Source: Campylobacter concisus (lineage in GTDB: Bacteria > Campylobacterota > Campylobacteria > Campylobacterales > Campylobacteraceae). From it: a DNA stretch of 64,000 nucleotides. The translations under genes and the position numbers were made by a program. The stretch's first letter is position 1, and the number at the start of each line of letters is the position of its first letter. Of the stretch, positions 37,161-45,912 are shown piece by piece. The stretch spans positions 282,239 through 346,238 of the forward strand of contig NZ_JXUP01000001.1 of assembly GCF_001891085.1 (NCBI RefSeq). Reading direction: 5' to 3'. The notes below the pieces were generated by a model. That model ran no database searches. It was not told the origin of the DNA and saw only the letters and a program-made list of their open reading frames with translations.

Positions 37161-38461
37161 TATTTTGTACCTGGTATCAGTTCTAAAATAGCCTTTATGG
37201 GCATACAGTCAGGTTCTGCTTCAAGCGACCTTTTATGTTTTAAAATAGACTTTGCAACCTTCATCATACCTGGATAAGCAGCCCTTAACATATGGTTTGC
37301 ATATATCACAACATTTACCCCCATTTCAGAAAATTCATCTATTGTAACAGTATTAAATGATGTTGGAACAACTACTATAGGGGTACTATTGTCTTTTTGT
37401 CTAAACTCTTTTATAAAATTTATTATTTCAGTTGGGTCTTTTTTTCTTGAATGTATCATTATTCCATCTGCGCCAGCATCTATATATGCAAAAGCTCTTT
37501 TTAGAGCATCTTCCATACCTTTATCCAAAATTAAGCTTTCAATTCTAGCAATAATCATAAAATCATCTGTAATTTGTGCCTTTTTGCCAGATTTGATTTT
37601 ATAACAGAAATTTTCTACAGTATCTTGTGTCTGCTCTACTTCTGTTCCAAAGAGAGAATTTTTCTTTAATCCAGTTTTATCCTCAATAATTACAGCGCTA
37701 ACTCCAATTCTCTCTAATGTTTTAACAGTAAATTCAAAGTGTTCCGGTTTTCCTCCAGTATCTGCATCATATATAAGAGGCTTTGTTGTTACTTCAAAAA
37801 TCTCATTTATGGTTGTTAACCTGGCTGTAGTATCTACAGCCTCAATATCTGGCTTGCCTTTTGAGGTAGAATCAGTAAGTGAACTAGACCACATGCCATC
37901 AAATGTTACAATCTCTTCATCTTCTAGTACTTCACTAGCATTTTCAACAATAAGACCGCTTAAAGCATTATGAACCTCAAGTATTTTTAAAACTTTTTTT
38001 GCTTTTAGTAGTTTTTTTAACCTGCTTTGTCTGGCAGTAGATGTTATGCCTAATTTTTTAATATTTTCCTTTACTTTTATTTCATTTATATCATGACTAT
38101 AAGGCACTTCTATTAATTTTCCATTCCATTGTCTTAATAATTCTAAAACCTCTGTACGATATTTTTTTTGATAACCAAATTGCCAATCATCACCATGAAT
38201 AACAAAATCTGGTTGTATTTTTAACAAATTATCTTTATAACTGGCACTATCTTGTGGAACAATATTTTTTATCATAGAAAAATTTTCTAGAACTTCTTTC
38301 CGTTTATTATAATCTAAATAAGGAATATCATTTAACTCACCACATGCTTTTAATGTCAAAAGACCAACTGTAACTTCTCCGTATTTTGCGGCTTCTTTTA
38401 AAATTTTAATATGTCCGGCATGTACCAAATCAGCTATTATACTTACATAAACTTTTTTCAT
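37160..38461 (-). CDS. aepX: Phosphoenolpyruvate mutase with N-terminal cytidylyltransferase-like domain
   Basis: A 433-residue enzyme that makes the C-P bond by converting PEP to phosphonopyruvate. The PEP mutase domain (about residues 155-433) carries DGMWSSSLTDSTSKGKPDIE, YDADTGG and the diagnostic EDKTGLKKNSLFG motif. Residues 1-135 are a separate CTP-transferase-like domain: VSIIADLVHAGHIKIL with an HxGH motif and LNDIPYLDYNKRKEVL. PEP mutases fused to such domains are known in phosphonate loci. It overlaps aepY by one base. This gene marks the pathway beyond doubt. Confidence 0.94.
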   Translation of the reverse strand: MKKVYVSIIADLVHAGHIKILKEAAKYGEVTVGLLTLKACGELNDIPYLDYNKRKEVLENFSMIKNIVPQDSASYKDNLLKIQPDFVIHGDDWQFGYQKKYRTEVLELLRQWNGKLIEVPYSHDINEIKVKENIKKLGITSTARQSRLKKLLKAKKVLKILEVHNALSGLIVENASEVLEDEEIVTFDGMWSSSLTDSTSKGKPDIEAVDTTARLTTINEIFEVTTKPLIYDADTGGKPEHFEFTVKTLERIGVSAVIIEDKTGLKKNSLFGTEVEQTQDTVENFCYKIKSGKKAQITDDFMIIARIESLILDKGMEDALKRAFAYIDAGADGIMIHSRKKDPTEIINFIKEFRQKDNSTPIVVVPTSFNTVTIDEFSEMGVNVVIYANHMLRAAYPGMMKVAKSILKHKRSLEAEPDCMPIKAILELIPGTK

Positions 38462-38480
38462 TTATTACTTTCTTTATTTT

Positions 38481-39518
38481 TTAATACCACTTATAAAGCA
38501 TCTTTATTCCATCTTCAAGCTCTACTTTATGTTTCCAACCAAGAGAGTGGAGCTTAGAGGGGTCCGTTAGTTTTAACATCGTGCCATCAGGTTTGCTATC
38601 ATTAAAGCACAGCTCTCCTTTAAAGCCAACTATATTTTTAACCAAATTTGCTAGCTCTTTTATAGATATATCTTTGCCAGTACCTATATTTATATGCGTA
38701 TTTCTTATCTCTTTGCTATTTTTGTCATAAGTATCTTTAAAGTCTCTATTTTCCAGTAAAAATATGCAAGCATCGGCCATATCTTCTGAATATAGAAACT
38801 CTCGCCTAGGTTTTCCTGTGCCCCAAATTTCTACTCTATCTTTTGAAATACCAAATTTACCAAGATAAGCCATAGCATCATTTATATCTTTTGCTTTTAG
38901 ATCTTTTACCACTGCGTCAAATTTTTCTTCGCTTAAAAGCTTTGCTAGGTGTATCTTTCTTATAAGTGCTGGCAATACATGCGAAGTTTCTAGATCAAAG
39001 TTGTCGTTTGGACCATATAAATTTGTAGGCATAACAGATATAAAATTTGTGCCGTACTGTAAATTATAGCTCTCACACATCTTCATGCCGGCTATTTTAG
39101 CGATCGCATATGGCTCATTTGTGTATTCAAGTGGAGATGTCAAAAGTACCTCCTCCCTCATTGGTTGCGGAGCATTTTTAGGATATATACAAGTACTTCC
39201 CAGAAATAGTAGTTTTTTTACCTTATGCACATAGCTTTGATGGATCACATTATTTTGAATTTGCAAATTTTCATAGATAAAATCAGCTCTATACGTGCTA
39301 TTAGCCACTATTCCGCCGACCTTTGCAGCAGCTAGCACCACATACTCAGGCTTTTCTTTTTCAAAAAACTCATAAACTGCTTTTTGATCCATTAGATCAA
39401 GCTCACTATGAGTTCTTGTGATTATATTTTCATAGCCTTTTGATTTTAAATTTTTCACTATAGCAGAGCCTACCAGACCCTTGTGCCCTGCTACATAAAT
39501 TTTGCTATTTTTATCCAT
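38481..39518 (-). CDS. fcl: GDP-L-fucose synthase
   Basis: A 345-residue short-chain dehydrogenase-like epimerase/reductase that makes GDP-L-fucose from GDP-4-keto-6-deoxymannose. [17 protein letters not shown] is the NADP-binding turn, [17 protein letters not shown] holds the catalytic serine region, and [16 protein letters not shown] the catalytic Tyr-Lys. An inserted segment near residue 200-220 ([14 protein letters not shown]) makes it a little longer than E. coli Fcl; this is common in Campylobacter and Helicobacter forms. It lies 3 bases after gmd. Confidence 0.95.
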   Translation of the reverse strand: MDKNSKIYVAGHKGLVGSAIVKNLKSKGYENIITRTHSELDLMDQKAVYEFFEKEKPEYVVLAAAKVGGIVANSTYRADFIYENLQIQNNVIHQSYVHKVKKLLFLGSTCIYPKNAPQPMREEVLLTSPLEYTNEPYAIAKIAGMKMCESYNLQYGTNFISVMPTNLYGPNDNFDLETSHVLPALIRKIHLAKLLSEEKFDAVVKDLKAKDINDAMAYLGKFGISKDRVEIWGTGKPRREFLYSEDMADACIFLLENRDFKDTYDKNSKEIRNTHINIGTGKDISIKELANLVKNIVGFKGELCFNDSKPDGTMLKLTDPSKLHSLGWKHKVELEDGIKMLYKWY

Positions 39519-39521
39519 TTT

Positions 39522-40664
39522 TTACTCAAAATAGCTCATTATCTCATATCCGCCATCTTTTAGATAGACATCTTTTGTCATGAGCTTTAAGTCCGATTTC
39601 ATCATATCATTTACTAGGTCTTGAAGGTTAAATTCTCTCTTCCAGCCTAGTTTTTTCTCTGCTTTACTAGGATCCCCAAGCAGCAAATCAACCTCTGTTG
39701 GTCTAAAATATCTTGGATCCACACAAACCACAGTTTGTCCGATATTTAAATGGGACAAATTTAAATTTAACTCTTTTACTTTTTCAAAATTTAGTGAGTC
39801 CACGACTCCTACCTCATCTACGCCAGCCCCTTCAAATCTCAAATTTATGCCAGCATAAGCAAATGCAAATTTTACAAAATCTCTAACCGCTGTTGTTTGT
39901 CCAGTTGCTATAACCCAGTCTTCTGGCTCTGGAGCTTGCAGTATCATCCACATCATCTTCACATAGTCTTTTGCATGGCCCCAGTCTCTTTTGGCGTCTA
40001 AATTTCCAAGATAAAGCTTGTCTTGAAGCCCAAGCGCTATCTTACTAGCTGCCCTTGTGATCTTTCTAGTTACAAATGTCTCACCTCTAACTGGTGATTC
40101 GTGATTAAACAATATGCCATTACAAGCAAAAATACCATAAGCCTCTCTATAATTAACCGTTATCCAGTATGCATACATCTTTGCGACTGCATAAGGGCTT
40201 CTGGGATAAAATGGCGTCGTTTCGCTTTGCGGCGTCTCTTGCACTTTTCCGTAAAGCTCAGATGTAGAGGCTTGATAAATTTTAGTCTTTTTCTCAAGTC
40301 CTAATATCCTTATAGCTTCAAGCAATCTAAGGGTGCCTGTGCCATCAGCATTTGCGACATATTCTGGCGTCTCAAAGCTAACATGCACGTGACTCATGGC
40401 AGCTAGGTTGTAAATTTCATCTGGCTGTACTTCTTGGATGATCCTTGTTAAGTTCATAGAGTCCGTCATATCACCATAATGCAAGAAAAAATTTCTATTA
40501 TCAACGTGTGGATCTTGATAGAGATGATCTATTCTGTTTGTATTAAAAAGGCTCGTTCGCCTTTTTACACCATGGACTATATAGCCTTTTTTTAGTAAAA
40601 ATTCTGCCAGATACGATCCATCTTGACCAGTTATACCAGTTATTAATGCTACTTTTTTATCCAT
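39522..40664 (-). CDS. gmd: GDP-mannose 4,6-dehydratase
   Basis: A 380-residue SDR-type dehydratase that makes GDP-4-keto-6-deoxymannose. [20 protein letters not shown] is the coenzyme-binding turn, [18 protein letters not shown] the catalytic Thr/Glu region and [16 protein letters not shown] the Tyr-Lys pair; [17 protein letters not shown] is the GDP-mannose motif. Full length. It is the entry step to GDP-fucose for the fucosyltransferase in this operon. Confidence 0.96.
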   Translation of the reverse strand: MDKKVALITGITGQDGSYLAEFLLKKGYIVHGVKRRTSLFNTNRIDHLYQDPHVDNRNFFLHYGDMTDSMNLTRIIQEVQPDEIYNLAAMSHVHVSFETPEYVANADGTGTLRLLEAIRILGLEKKTKIYQASTSELYGKVQETPQSETTPFYPRSPYAVAKMYAYWITVNYREAYGIFACNGILFNHESPVRGETFVTRKITRAASKIALGLQDKLYLGNLDAKRDWGHAKDYVKMMWMILQAPEPEDWVIATGQTTAVRDFVKFAFAYAGINLRFEGAGVDEVGVVDSLNFEKVKELNLNLSHLNIGQTVVCVDPRYFRPTEVDLLLGDPSKAEKKLGWKREFNLQDLVNDMMKSDLKLMTKDVYLKDGGYEIMSYFE

Positions 40665-40667
40665 AAA

Positions 40668-41138
40668 TCACCTTTTAAAATCATCATCTAGGCGAATTAT
40701 ATCATCTTCACCTGTATATTCGCCGACCTGAGCTTCTATTAAAACCACAGGAATTTTTCCTTCATTAGATAGTCTATGAACTTCACCCATTTTTATATAG
40801 ATAGACTCATTAGGACAAACGAGTCTAGTTGTCTCACCGATCGTCACAGTAGCACTTCCTGATAGCACTATCCAATGCTCATTTCTATGAAAATGCTTTT
40901 GCAAAGATAGTCTTTTGCCAGGTTTTACCTCTATTATCTTTATCTTATAACCATCTTGATTTTCAAGGACAGTGTAATTTCCCCAGGGCCTATTTGTCGT
41001 AACATGGGCATTGCAAAGCCCAGAGCTCTCCTCTTTTAAAATTTCCACCACATTTTTTACTTTTTGGCTAGAAGATTTTTTAGATATTAAAAGAGCATCT
41101 TTTGTATCAACAACAGTTAGATCATCGACATCTATCAA
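40668..41138 (-). CDS. manC: ManC C-terminal cupin part (mannose-6-phosphate isomerase type II), separated by frameshift
   Basis: A cupin domain of the kind that forms the C-terminal half of ManC. NRPWGNYTVLENQDGYKIKI, LQKHFHRNEHWIVLSGSATV and SIYIKMGEVHRLSNEGK carry the metal-binding histidines. The reading frame begins TTG at 41138, but IDVDDLTVVDTKDALL is normally the internal linker of ManC. It is therefore the second half of a broken gene and may be translated only by reinitiation or slippage, unless the break is a sequencing error. Confidence 0.85.
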   Translation of the reverse strand: MIDVDDLTVVDTKDALLISKKSSSQKVKNVVEILKEESSGLCNAHVTTNRPWGNYTVLENQDGYKIKIIEVKPGKRLSLQKHFHRNEHWIVLSGSATVTIGETTRLVCPNESIYIKMGEVHRLSNEGKIPVVLIEAQVGEYTGEDDIIRLDDDFKR

Positions 41139-41140
41139 GG

Positions 41141-42037
41141 CTATTTTTTTCCACTAGATAGGACTAGATTATTGTGAGAATTTATCTGCACCAGATCGCT
41201 ATTTATTGTGTTTCCATTGATATCTTTTTGTAGCTGCTCATCCAAACTATCAAAACTTCCAAGATCACTCCAAGATGCATCTAGAGCTACCATTTTTACG
41301 ATATCTGACTTTTCCATTACAGCATAATCTATGCTATTTTGTGGGATATTTTGCATATCAGTAGTGTCTATTTTAATATCAAATTTGTCTTTTTTTGCGT
41401 TGTCAAAAGCTACTTTGCATGCTTCAAGTATCTCAGGAGCAAAAATTTTCATCTGATCCAAGAAAACGCCTGCCTTAAAGACAAACATACCTGAATTCCA
41501 GTAGAAATTTTGATCTTTTAGAAATTTCACCGCTCTTTCATAGTCTGGCTTTTCATAAAAAGCCTTTACATCACCATTATAGCCCTCTATATATCCAAAT
41601 CCCGTCTCAGGTGACCTTGGTTTTATACCAAAAGTAACTAAGAAATTTTGCTCTGCTAGCTCCTTTGCAGCTTTTACGCTTGTGTGGTATGCTTTAATCT
41701 CTTTTATCAAATGATCTGAAGGGGTTACTAAAACAATCTCATTTGGATCAAGTGCAAGGCAAGCTAATGTGATCGCTGGTGCAGTATTTCTACCAACTGG
41801 CTCGAGAAGATATTTAAAATTTGTGATATTTAAATTTTCTATCTGATCCATCGCCAAGTAGTAGTGATCTATATTTGTAATCACAAATGTATTGTCACAA
41901 ATTTCGCTATTTCGTAGTGCAGTTAGCTGAAAAAGTGACCTATCGTCAAATAATTTAATAAATTGTTTTGGCATCAAAGTCCTGCTAATAGGCCACAACC
42001 TCGTACCAGAACCACCACATAATAATATATTTGTCAT
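41141..42037 (-). CDS. manC: Mannose-1-phosphate guanylyltransferase part of ManC, separated by frameshift
   Basis: The N-terminal GDP-mannose pyrophosphorylase half: ILLCGGSGTRLWPISRTLMPKQF is the nucleotide-binding loop, VTPSDHLI the metal site and YEKPDYERAVKFLK follows; FYWNSGMFVFKA is the mannose-binding segment. It ends at TAG just after LSSGKK. One more A in the run of seven at 41144-41150 would read on through KIALIDVDDL into the cupin part. So manC is split in this sequence. First gene of the long glycan operon, with GDP-mannose as its product. Confidence 0.88.
   Translation of the reverse strand: MTNILLCGGSGTRLWPISRTLMPKQFIKLFDDRSLFQLTALRNSEICDNTFVITNIDHYYLAMDQIENLNITNFKYLLEPVGRNTAPAITLACLALDPNEIVLVTPSDHLIKEIKAYHTSVKAAKELAEQNFLVTFGIKPRSPETGFGYIEGYNGDVKAFYEKPDYERAVKFLKDQNFYWNSGMFVFKAGVFLDQMKIFAPEILEACKVAFDNAKKDKFDIKIDTTDMQNIPQNSIDYAVMEKSDIVKMVALDASWSDLGSFDSLDEQLQKDINGNTINSDLVQINSHNNLVLSSGKK
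41144..41150 (-). repeat. manC: A7 tract at the manC break
   Basis: Seven A on the coding strand after GGA, at the frameshift between the two halves of manC. An eighth A would restore one continuous reading frame. Short poly-A runs are prone to slippage in polymerase and ribosome. Confidence 0.8.
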
Positions 42038-42070
42038 AAATTTTATCTACTTTAAAATGAGCTTAAAAAT

Positions 42071-42090
42071 CTTATATAATTAAAGCCAAA
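42071..42090 (-). promoter_or_regulatory. Candidate promoter of the glycan operon
   Basis: On the minus strand, upstream of manC, TTTTGGCTTTAATTATATAAG reads as an AT-rich sigma-70 type region with TATATAAG as -10, about 35 bases before the ATG at 42037. No gene on this strand lies between the metF terminator and manC, so the operon promoter must be in this gap. Confidence 0.4.
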
Positions 42091-42127
42091 AAAGACTAAG
42101 AACTTACTAAAACCATATAAAATATAA

Positions 42128-42155
42128 GTTTTGATAGCTTTTAAACTATCAAAAC
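42128..42155 (-). terminator. metF terminator
   Basis: GTTTTGATAG pairs perfectly with CTATCAAAAC around an 8-base loop, and the minus-strand transcript runs on into TTATATTTTATAT. The stop codon of metF lies inside the stem. Confidence 0.8.
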
Positions 42156-43036
42156 ACCTCCCTCATCTTATGCGTTAGCTCTAGGCTCGCTTCTATCTCA
42201 GCTTTTTTTGCCATTACGCTCTCTATATTGACACCGACATTTATGCCAAGCTTTTTAGCAAATTCATAAAGCTCTGCAAAATTTTCAAGGCAAATTTGTG
42301 ATGCCGTGGCTAAAAAATCATCACTCTGAAGCATCCTTTTTTCGCTCTTTTCATCAACACTTATGCCAAGCCACTTGATAAAATCTAGTGTTTTTGGCGT
42401 GCCACAAGTGGTAAATGTCAAAATAATAGGCAAATTTAACCCACTTTTTGCCACGCTTGTTAGTAAATTTTTAGCCAAATTTATATCAAAAACCGCCTGT
42501 GAGATGAAAAATTTTGCCCCCATTTTGGCCTTTTGGCTCATCCTTTGCTCTTCATCACCTTTTTTTGCGTGCCTCTCAGCTATACAAACACCGCCCACTA
42601 CAAGCTCTTTAAACTCGTCTCTAGCGATCTCATAAGCACGCTCTAAGCTCATTTTAGGTTCTACTTTGCCAGAAGCAACACCGACAAAGACATTTATATC
42701 GCTACTACTTTTGGCTAAATTTGCTCTAAATTCGCTCTCATTATATTTGTTCGCAACTCTATAAAATATGCTTGGTGTTTTTAAATTTAGATATTTTGAA
42801 TAGTAAATTTCAGGGCTTAATGTATCACTAAATTCAAAGGTTCGCTCGCTTTTTATGCGGCTACTTTCATCTTGGATCTCGTAAAGCACCAAGCCATCAG
42901 CCTGCACATCCGTGATCCTCTTGTCCCACTTTGCGGCGATCTCTTTAAGCTTTGCCTCGTCAAATTCAGCCTTTGCCGGCGTTAGGCCATAAAGCACTAT
43001 GCCACTTTCATTATTTATGATCTTATCTTTTAACAT
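42149..43036 (-). CDS. metF: Methylenetetrahydrofolate reductase (MetF-like)
   Basis: A 295-residue TIM-barrel protein of the MTHFR family, which makes 5-methyl-THF for methionine synthesis. It is divergent but shows KDKRITDVQADGLVLYEIQDESS-like early segments, VGVASGKVEPKMSLERAY, and GAKFFISQAVFDINL, a core strand that holds the folate-site residues. It lies 66 bases downstream of metE on the same strand, in line with a methionine operon. Divergence from E. coli MetF leaves some doubt on the cofactor (NADH or other). Confidence 0.85.
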   Translation of the reverse strand: MLKDKIINNESGIVLYGLTPAKAEFDEAKLKEIAAKWDKRITDVQADGLVLYEIQDESSRIKSERTFEFSDTLSPEIYYSKYLNLKTPSIFYRVANKYNESEFRANLAKSSSDINVFVGVASGKVEPKMSLERAYEIARDEFKELVVGGVCIAERHAKKGDEEQRMSQKAKMGAKFFISQAVFDINLAKNLLTSVAKSGLNLPIILTFTTCGTPKTLDFIKWLGISVDEKSEKRMLQSDDFLATASQICLENFAELYEFAKKLGINVGVNIESVMAKKAEIEASLELTHKMREVF

Positions 43037-43102
43037 TTTCTAACTTTTTTTGAAATTTCAACGGAGTTTAGCGCCTAGGCTTGCTAGACGCTAAAATTTG
43101 AA

Positions 43103-45376
43103 TTATAGACCTCTTACGATCTTGACAGCTTCTACCATGTTTTTAAGGCTTGGCTCGACTTCTTCCCATTTTCTAGTTTTTAGGCCACAATCTGGGTTGA
43201 TCCAGAGTTGCTCTTTTGGCAAGACTTCAAGCAGAGCTTTAATCTGAGCGACGATCTCCTCGACACTTGGCACACGCGGGCTGTGGATGTCGTAAACGCC
43301 AGGTCCGACCTCTTGTTTGTAGCCAACGGCTTTGAAAATTTTAAGTAGCTCGTTACCACTTCTTGCAGTCTCGATACTGATAACATCAGCGTCCATTGCC
43401 TCAATGGTCTTAATAATATCGTTAAATTCAGAGTAGCACATATGCGTATGGATCTGTGTTTTTGCTTCAGCCGAGCTTACTGAAAGTTTGAAACAATCAA
43501 CCGCAAATTTCTCATAAGCTGGTATATTTTCAGCTCTTAGCGGATAGCCCTCTTTAAATGCTGCCTCATCGACTTGGATCACTCTGATGCCTGCATCTTG
43601 AAGGTCTGCGATCTCGTCATAGATACAAAGTGCAAGTTGTTTTGCTACCTCGCTTCTTGGCAGATCGTCACGCACAAAGCTCCAGTTTAGCATCGTTACA
43701 GGACCTGTTAGCATGCCTTTCATTACGTGTTTTGTGATGCTTTGAGCGTATTTCATCCACTTAACAGTCATCGGCTCTGGGCGGCTTACGTCACCAAAGA
43801 GAAGTGGTGGCTTGACGCAGCGGCTGCCGTAGCTTTGTACCCAGCCATTTTGGCTAAATGCATATCCGCTGATCTGCTCGCCAAAGTACTCGACCATGTC
43901 GTTTCTCTCTGGCTCGCCGTGTACTAGCACGTCTAGGCCGATATCTTCTTGGAATTTCACGCAGTGATCGATATATTTTTTGATGCCTGCTTCATAAGCG
44001 GCCGCGTCGATCTCGCCTTTTTTGAAATTTTGGCGAAGTACGCGAAGATCAACCGTTTGAGGGAAGCTACCTATCGTTGTTGTTGGCAAGATGCCGTATT
44101 TTAGTGTTTCGCGCTGAATTTTTATGCGATCTTCAAATTTCTCATCACGCTCAAATTTGCTTAAATTTTTGATGCGGTTTTGAACGCTATAAGAGTGGAT
44201 GAGCTTTGAAGTAGCACGAGTTTTAACAGCATTTTTGTTCTCTTCGTAAATTTTTGTTTCGCTCTCATCAAGCTTCTCTCCGTTTGCTAGTTTTGTGATG
44301 ATCTTGATCTCGTCAAGCTTCTCAACCGCAAAGCTTAGCCAGCTTTTGATCTCTGGGTTTAAATTCTCTTCATATTTTAGAGTGTATGGCACGTGAAGAA
44401 GCGAGCATGAAGTGCCGATGTAAAGGTCTTTTCCGCCTATTTTTTCTGAAATTTCACCTACAAGTTTTACTTTTTCATCGATGTTGCTCTTCCAGATATT
44501 TCTGCCGTCGATCACGCCAGCAAATAGCGTCAAATGGCTGTTTTTGATAGTCTCAAGTGCTTCGAAATTTCTCTTACCGTGGATGAAGTCAAGTGCGATG
44601 CCGTAAATTTTAGTTTTAGCCACTTCGCTAACTGCTTTAATCGCATGCTCAAAATATGTCGCAAATACGATCTTAACGTTGCTAGCTACGCTTGTTAGCT
44701 CGTTATAGACCTTTGTGATAAGTGGCAAAAGATCGCTTTCGTTTTTGTCTGTTACAAAGATCGGCTCGTCAAACTGCACTAAAATTTCATCATCAAGCTT
44801 AGAAATTTGCTCAAGTAACTTTTTGTACTCGCTTACAAGCGCGTCAAGATGCTTAAATGGGCAGCTGCCGTCAGTCGTCTTTGAAAGGGCCAAAAATGTG
44901 ATAGGGCCGATCAAATTTACCTTGCCTTTTACGCCGTTAGCCTTCGCCTCTTTGTATTCATTTAAAATTTTGTCTGCTTTTAGGCTAAATTTACTCTCGC
45001 TGCTAAGCTCTGGCACGATGTAGTGGTAGTTTGTGTTAAACCACTTTGTCATCTCCATCGCAACGCCATTTTTATTGCCTCTTGAGCAAGCAAAATACTG
45101 CTCCAAGCCGCTTAAATTTGCAAATCTTGGAGGCGTAGCGCCAAAAGCGATGATGTTATCAAGCATTAGGTCATAAAATGAAAAATCATTAACGCTAATA
45201 GCCGAAATGCCAGCGTCTTGTTGATATTTCCAGTGTCTTTGGCGAAGCGTCTTTGCAGTCTCTTGCAAATTATCTTCGCTAAAGCCCTCTTTACCAGCCC
45301 AAAAGCCCTCTAATGCGCGCTTTAACTCTCTTTTTTCACCGATTCTTGGAAAACCTAAAACATAACTTTTTATCAT
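43103..45376 (-). CDS. metE: Cobalamin-independent methionine synthase
   Basis: A 757-residue 5-methyltetrahydropteroyltriglutamate-homocysteine methyltransferase. The N-terminal half opens YVLGFPRIGEKRELKRALEG and the C-terminal half carries TTIGSFPQTVDLRVLR, HGEPERNDMVEYFGEQ, TGPVTMLNWSFVRDDLP, and the zinc ligands in HTHMCYSEFNDII and INPDCGLKTRKWEE. Full length. The leader upstream (45412-45580) is unusually GC-rich and can fold, so RNA-based control is plausible. Confidence 0.97.
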   Translation of the reverse strand: MIKSYVLGFPRIGEKRELKRALEGFWAGKEGFSEDNLQETAKTLRQRHWKYQQDAGISAISVNDFSFYDLMLDNIIAFGATPPRFANLSGLEQYFACSRGNKNGVAMEMTKWFNTNYHYIVPELSSESKFSLKADKILNEYKEAKANGVKGKVNLIGPITFLALSKTTDGSCPFKHLDALVSEYKKLLEQISKLDDEILVQFDEPIFVTDKNESDLLPLITKVYNELTSVASNVKIVFATYFEHAIKAVSEVAKTKIYGIALDFIHGKRNFEALETIKNSHLTLFAGVIDGRNIWKSNIDEKVKLVGEISEKIGGKDLYIGTSCSLLHVPYTLKYEENLNPEIKSWLSFAVEKLDEIKIITKLANGEKLDESETKIYEENKNAVKTRATSKLIHSYSVQNRIKNLSKFERDEKFEDRIKIQRETLKYGILPTTTIGSFPQTVDLRVLRQNFKKGEIDAAAYEAGIKKYIDHCVKFQEDIGLDVLVHGEPERNDMVEYFGEQISGYAFSQNGWVQSYGSRCVKPPLLFGDVSRPEPMTVKWMKYAQSITKHVMKGMLTGPVTMLNWSFVRDDLPRSEVAKQLALCIYDEIADLQDAGIRVIQVDEAAFKEGYPLRAENIPAYEKFAVDCFKLSVSSAEAKTQIHTHMCYSEFNDIIKTIEAMDADVISIETARSGNELLKIFKAVGYKQEVGPGVYDIHSPRVPSVEEIVAQIKALLEVLPKEQLWINPDCGLKTRKWEEVEPSLKNMVEAVKIVRGL

Positions 45377-45411
45377 TTCTATCCTTTTTAAATTTCTATT
45401 TTAAATTAAAT

Positions 45412-45580
45412 CTGTGCAAAACACAGCAACCTTGAATATTTTTATGCAGGTACAAGGGGGCTAGAATTACGAAACCGTCCCCTTATCTCTGCGACCCAAA
45501 CCCCCAGCATGTTCAATGTTGTTGTGCTACGCACAAGTCTGGGTCACCCAAAACACGGCGGATGACACCCGCTTCTTCTT
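45412..45580 (-). promoter_or_regulatory. Structured 5' leader of metE (possible cis-regulatory RNA)
   Basis: This block stands out from the AT-rich surroundings by GC content and self-complementarity. Going leftward toward metE: GCGG/CCGC around 45558-45572; GACCCA (45493-45498) pairs with TGGGTC (45540-45545) and encloses a perfect hairpin TTGTGC-TAC-GCACAA (45522-45536); AAGGGG (45454-45459) pairs with CCCCTT (45479-45484); CTGTG/CACAG (45412-45426) lies closest to the gene. It does not show the SAM-I, SAM-II, SAH, TPP or cobalamin riboswitch consensus motifs I know. Role is inference. Confidence 0.5.
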
Positions 45581-45765
45581 AAACTAAAGTAAAATTTATA
45601 AAAAGCTCTACTAAAAAGATCCTTGCCAAATTTTAAACACTGCTTAGCTTTGCTATTAAAAATGCAGTTACAATGCAGCGGACCTGCTAGCAAAAATGGA
45701 TTTATTTCAATGTGAAAAAATGTAAAATCATTTAAAAATTTGCGTGTTTTTTGAAAATCGCTGAT

Positions 45766-45894
45766 ATGTTTTTTGCCGAGATTAATGAGCTTTATGCATG
45801 GGACAAGGCATCAGCGTTTTTCCTTTGTAGTGAATTTTTGTCGCATTATAAACGCTCTTTGCCAAATTTTTGTTTAAAGTTTGGGCGCTACTAA
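45766..45894 (+). other. Intergenic open stretch, probably not a gene
   Basis: A short frame of 42 codons (MFFAEINELYAWDKASAFFL at its start) lies between metE's leader and the peptidase gene. The composition looks protein-like (it has tryptophan, charged residues and no low-complexity run) but there is no ribosome site before the ATG. It may be a gene remnant. The remaining 45580-45766 is AT-rich with nothing seen. Confidence 0.3.
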
Positions 45895-45907
45895 ATTTCG
45901 CGCCCAG
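45883..45907 (-). terminator. Hairpin downstream of the C69 peptidase gene
   Basis: GGGCGC pairs with GCGCCC across 11 bases of AT-rich loop, directly after the stop of the minus-strand peptidase gene; an A/T-rich run follows on that strand (AAACTTTAAACAAAAATTT). The U-run is weak. Confidence 0.5.
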
Positions 45908-45912
45908 AATGT

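Noticed and set aside
45412..45580. Cobalamin, SAM or TPP riboswitch upstream of metE
   Set aside because: The consensus core motifs of these classes are not present. It is reported only as an unassigned structured leader.
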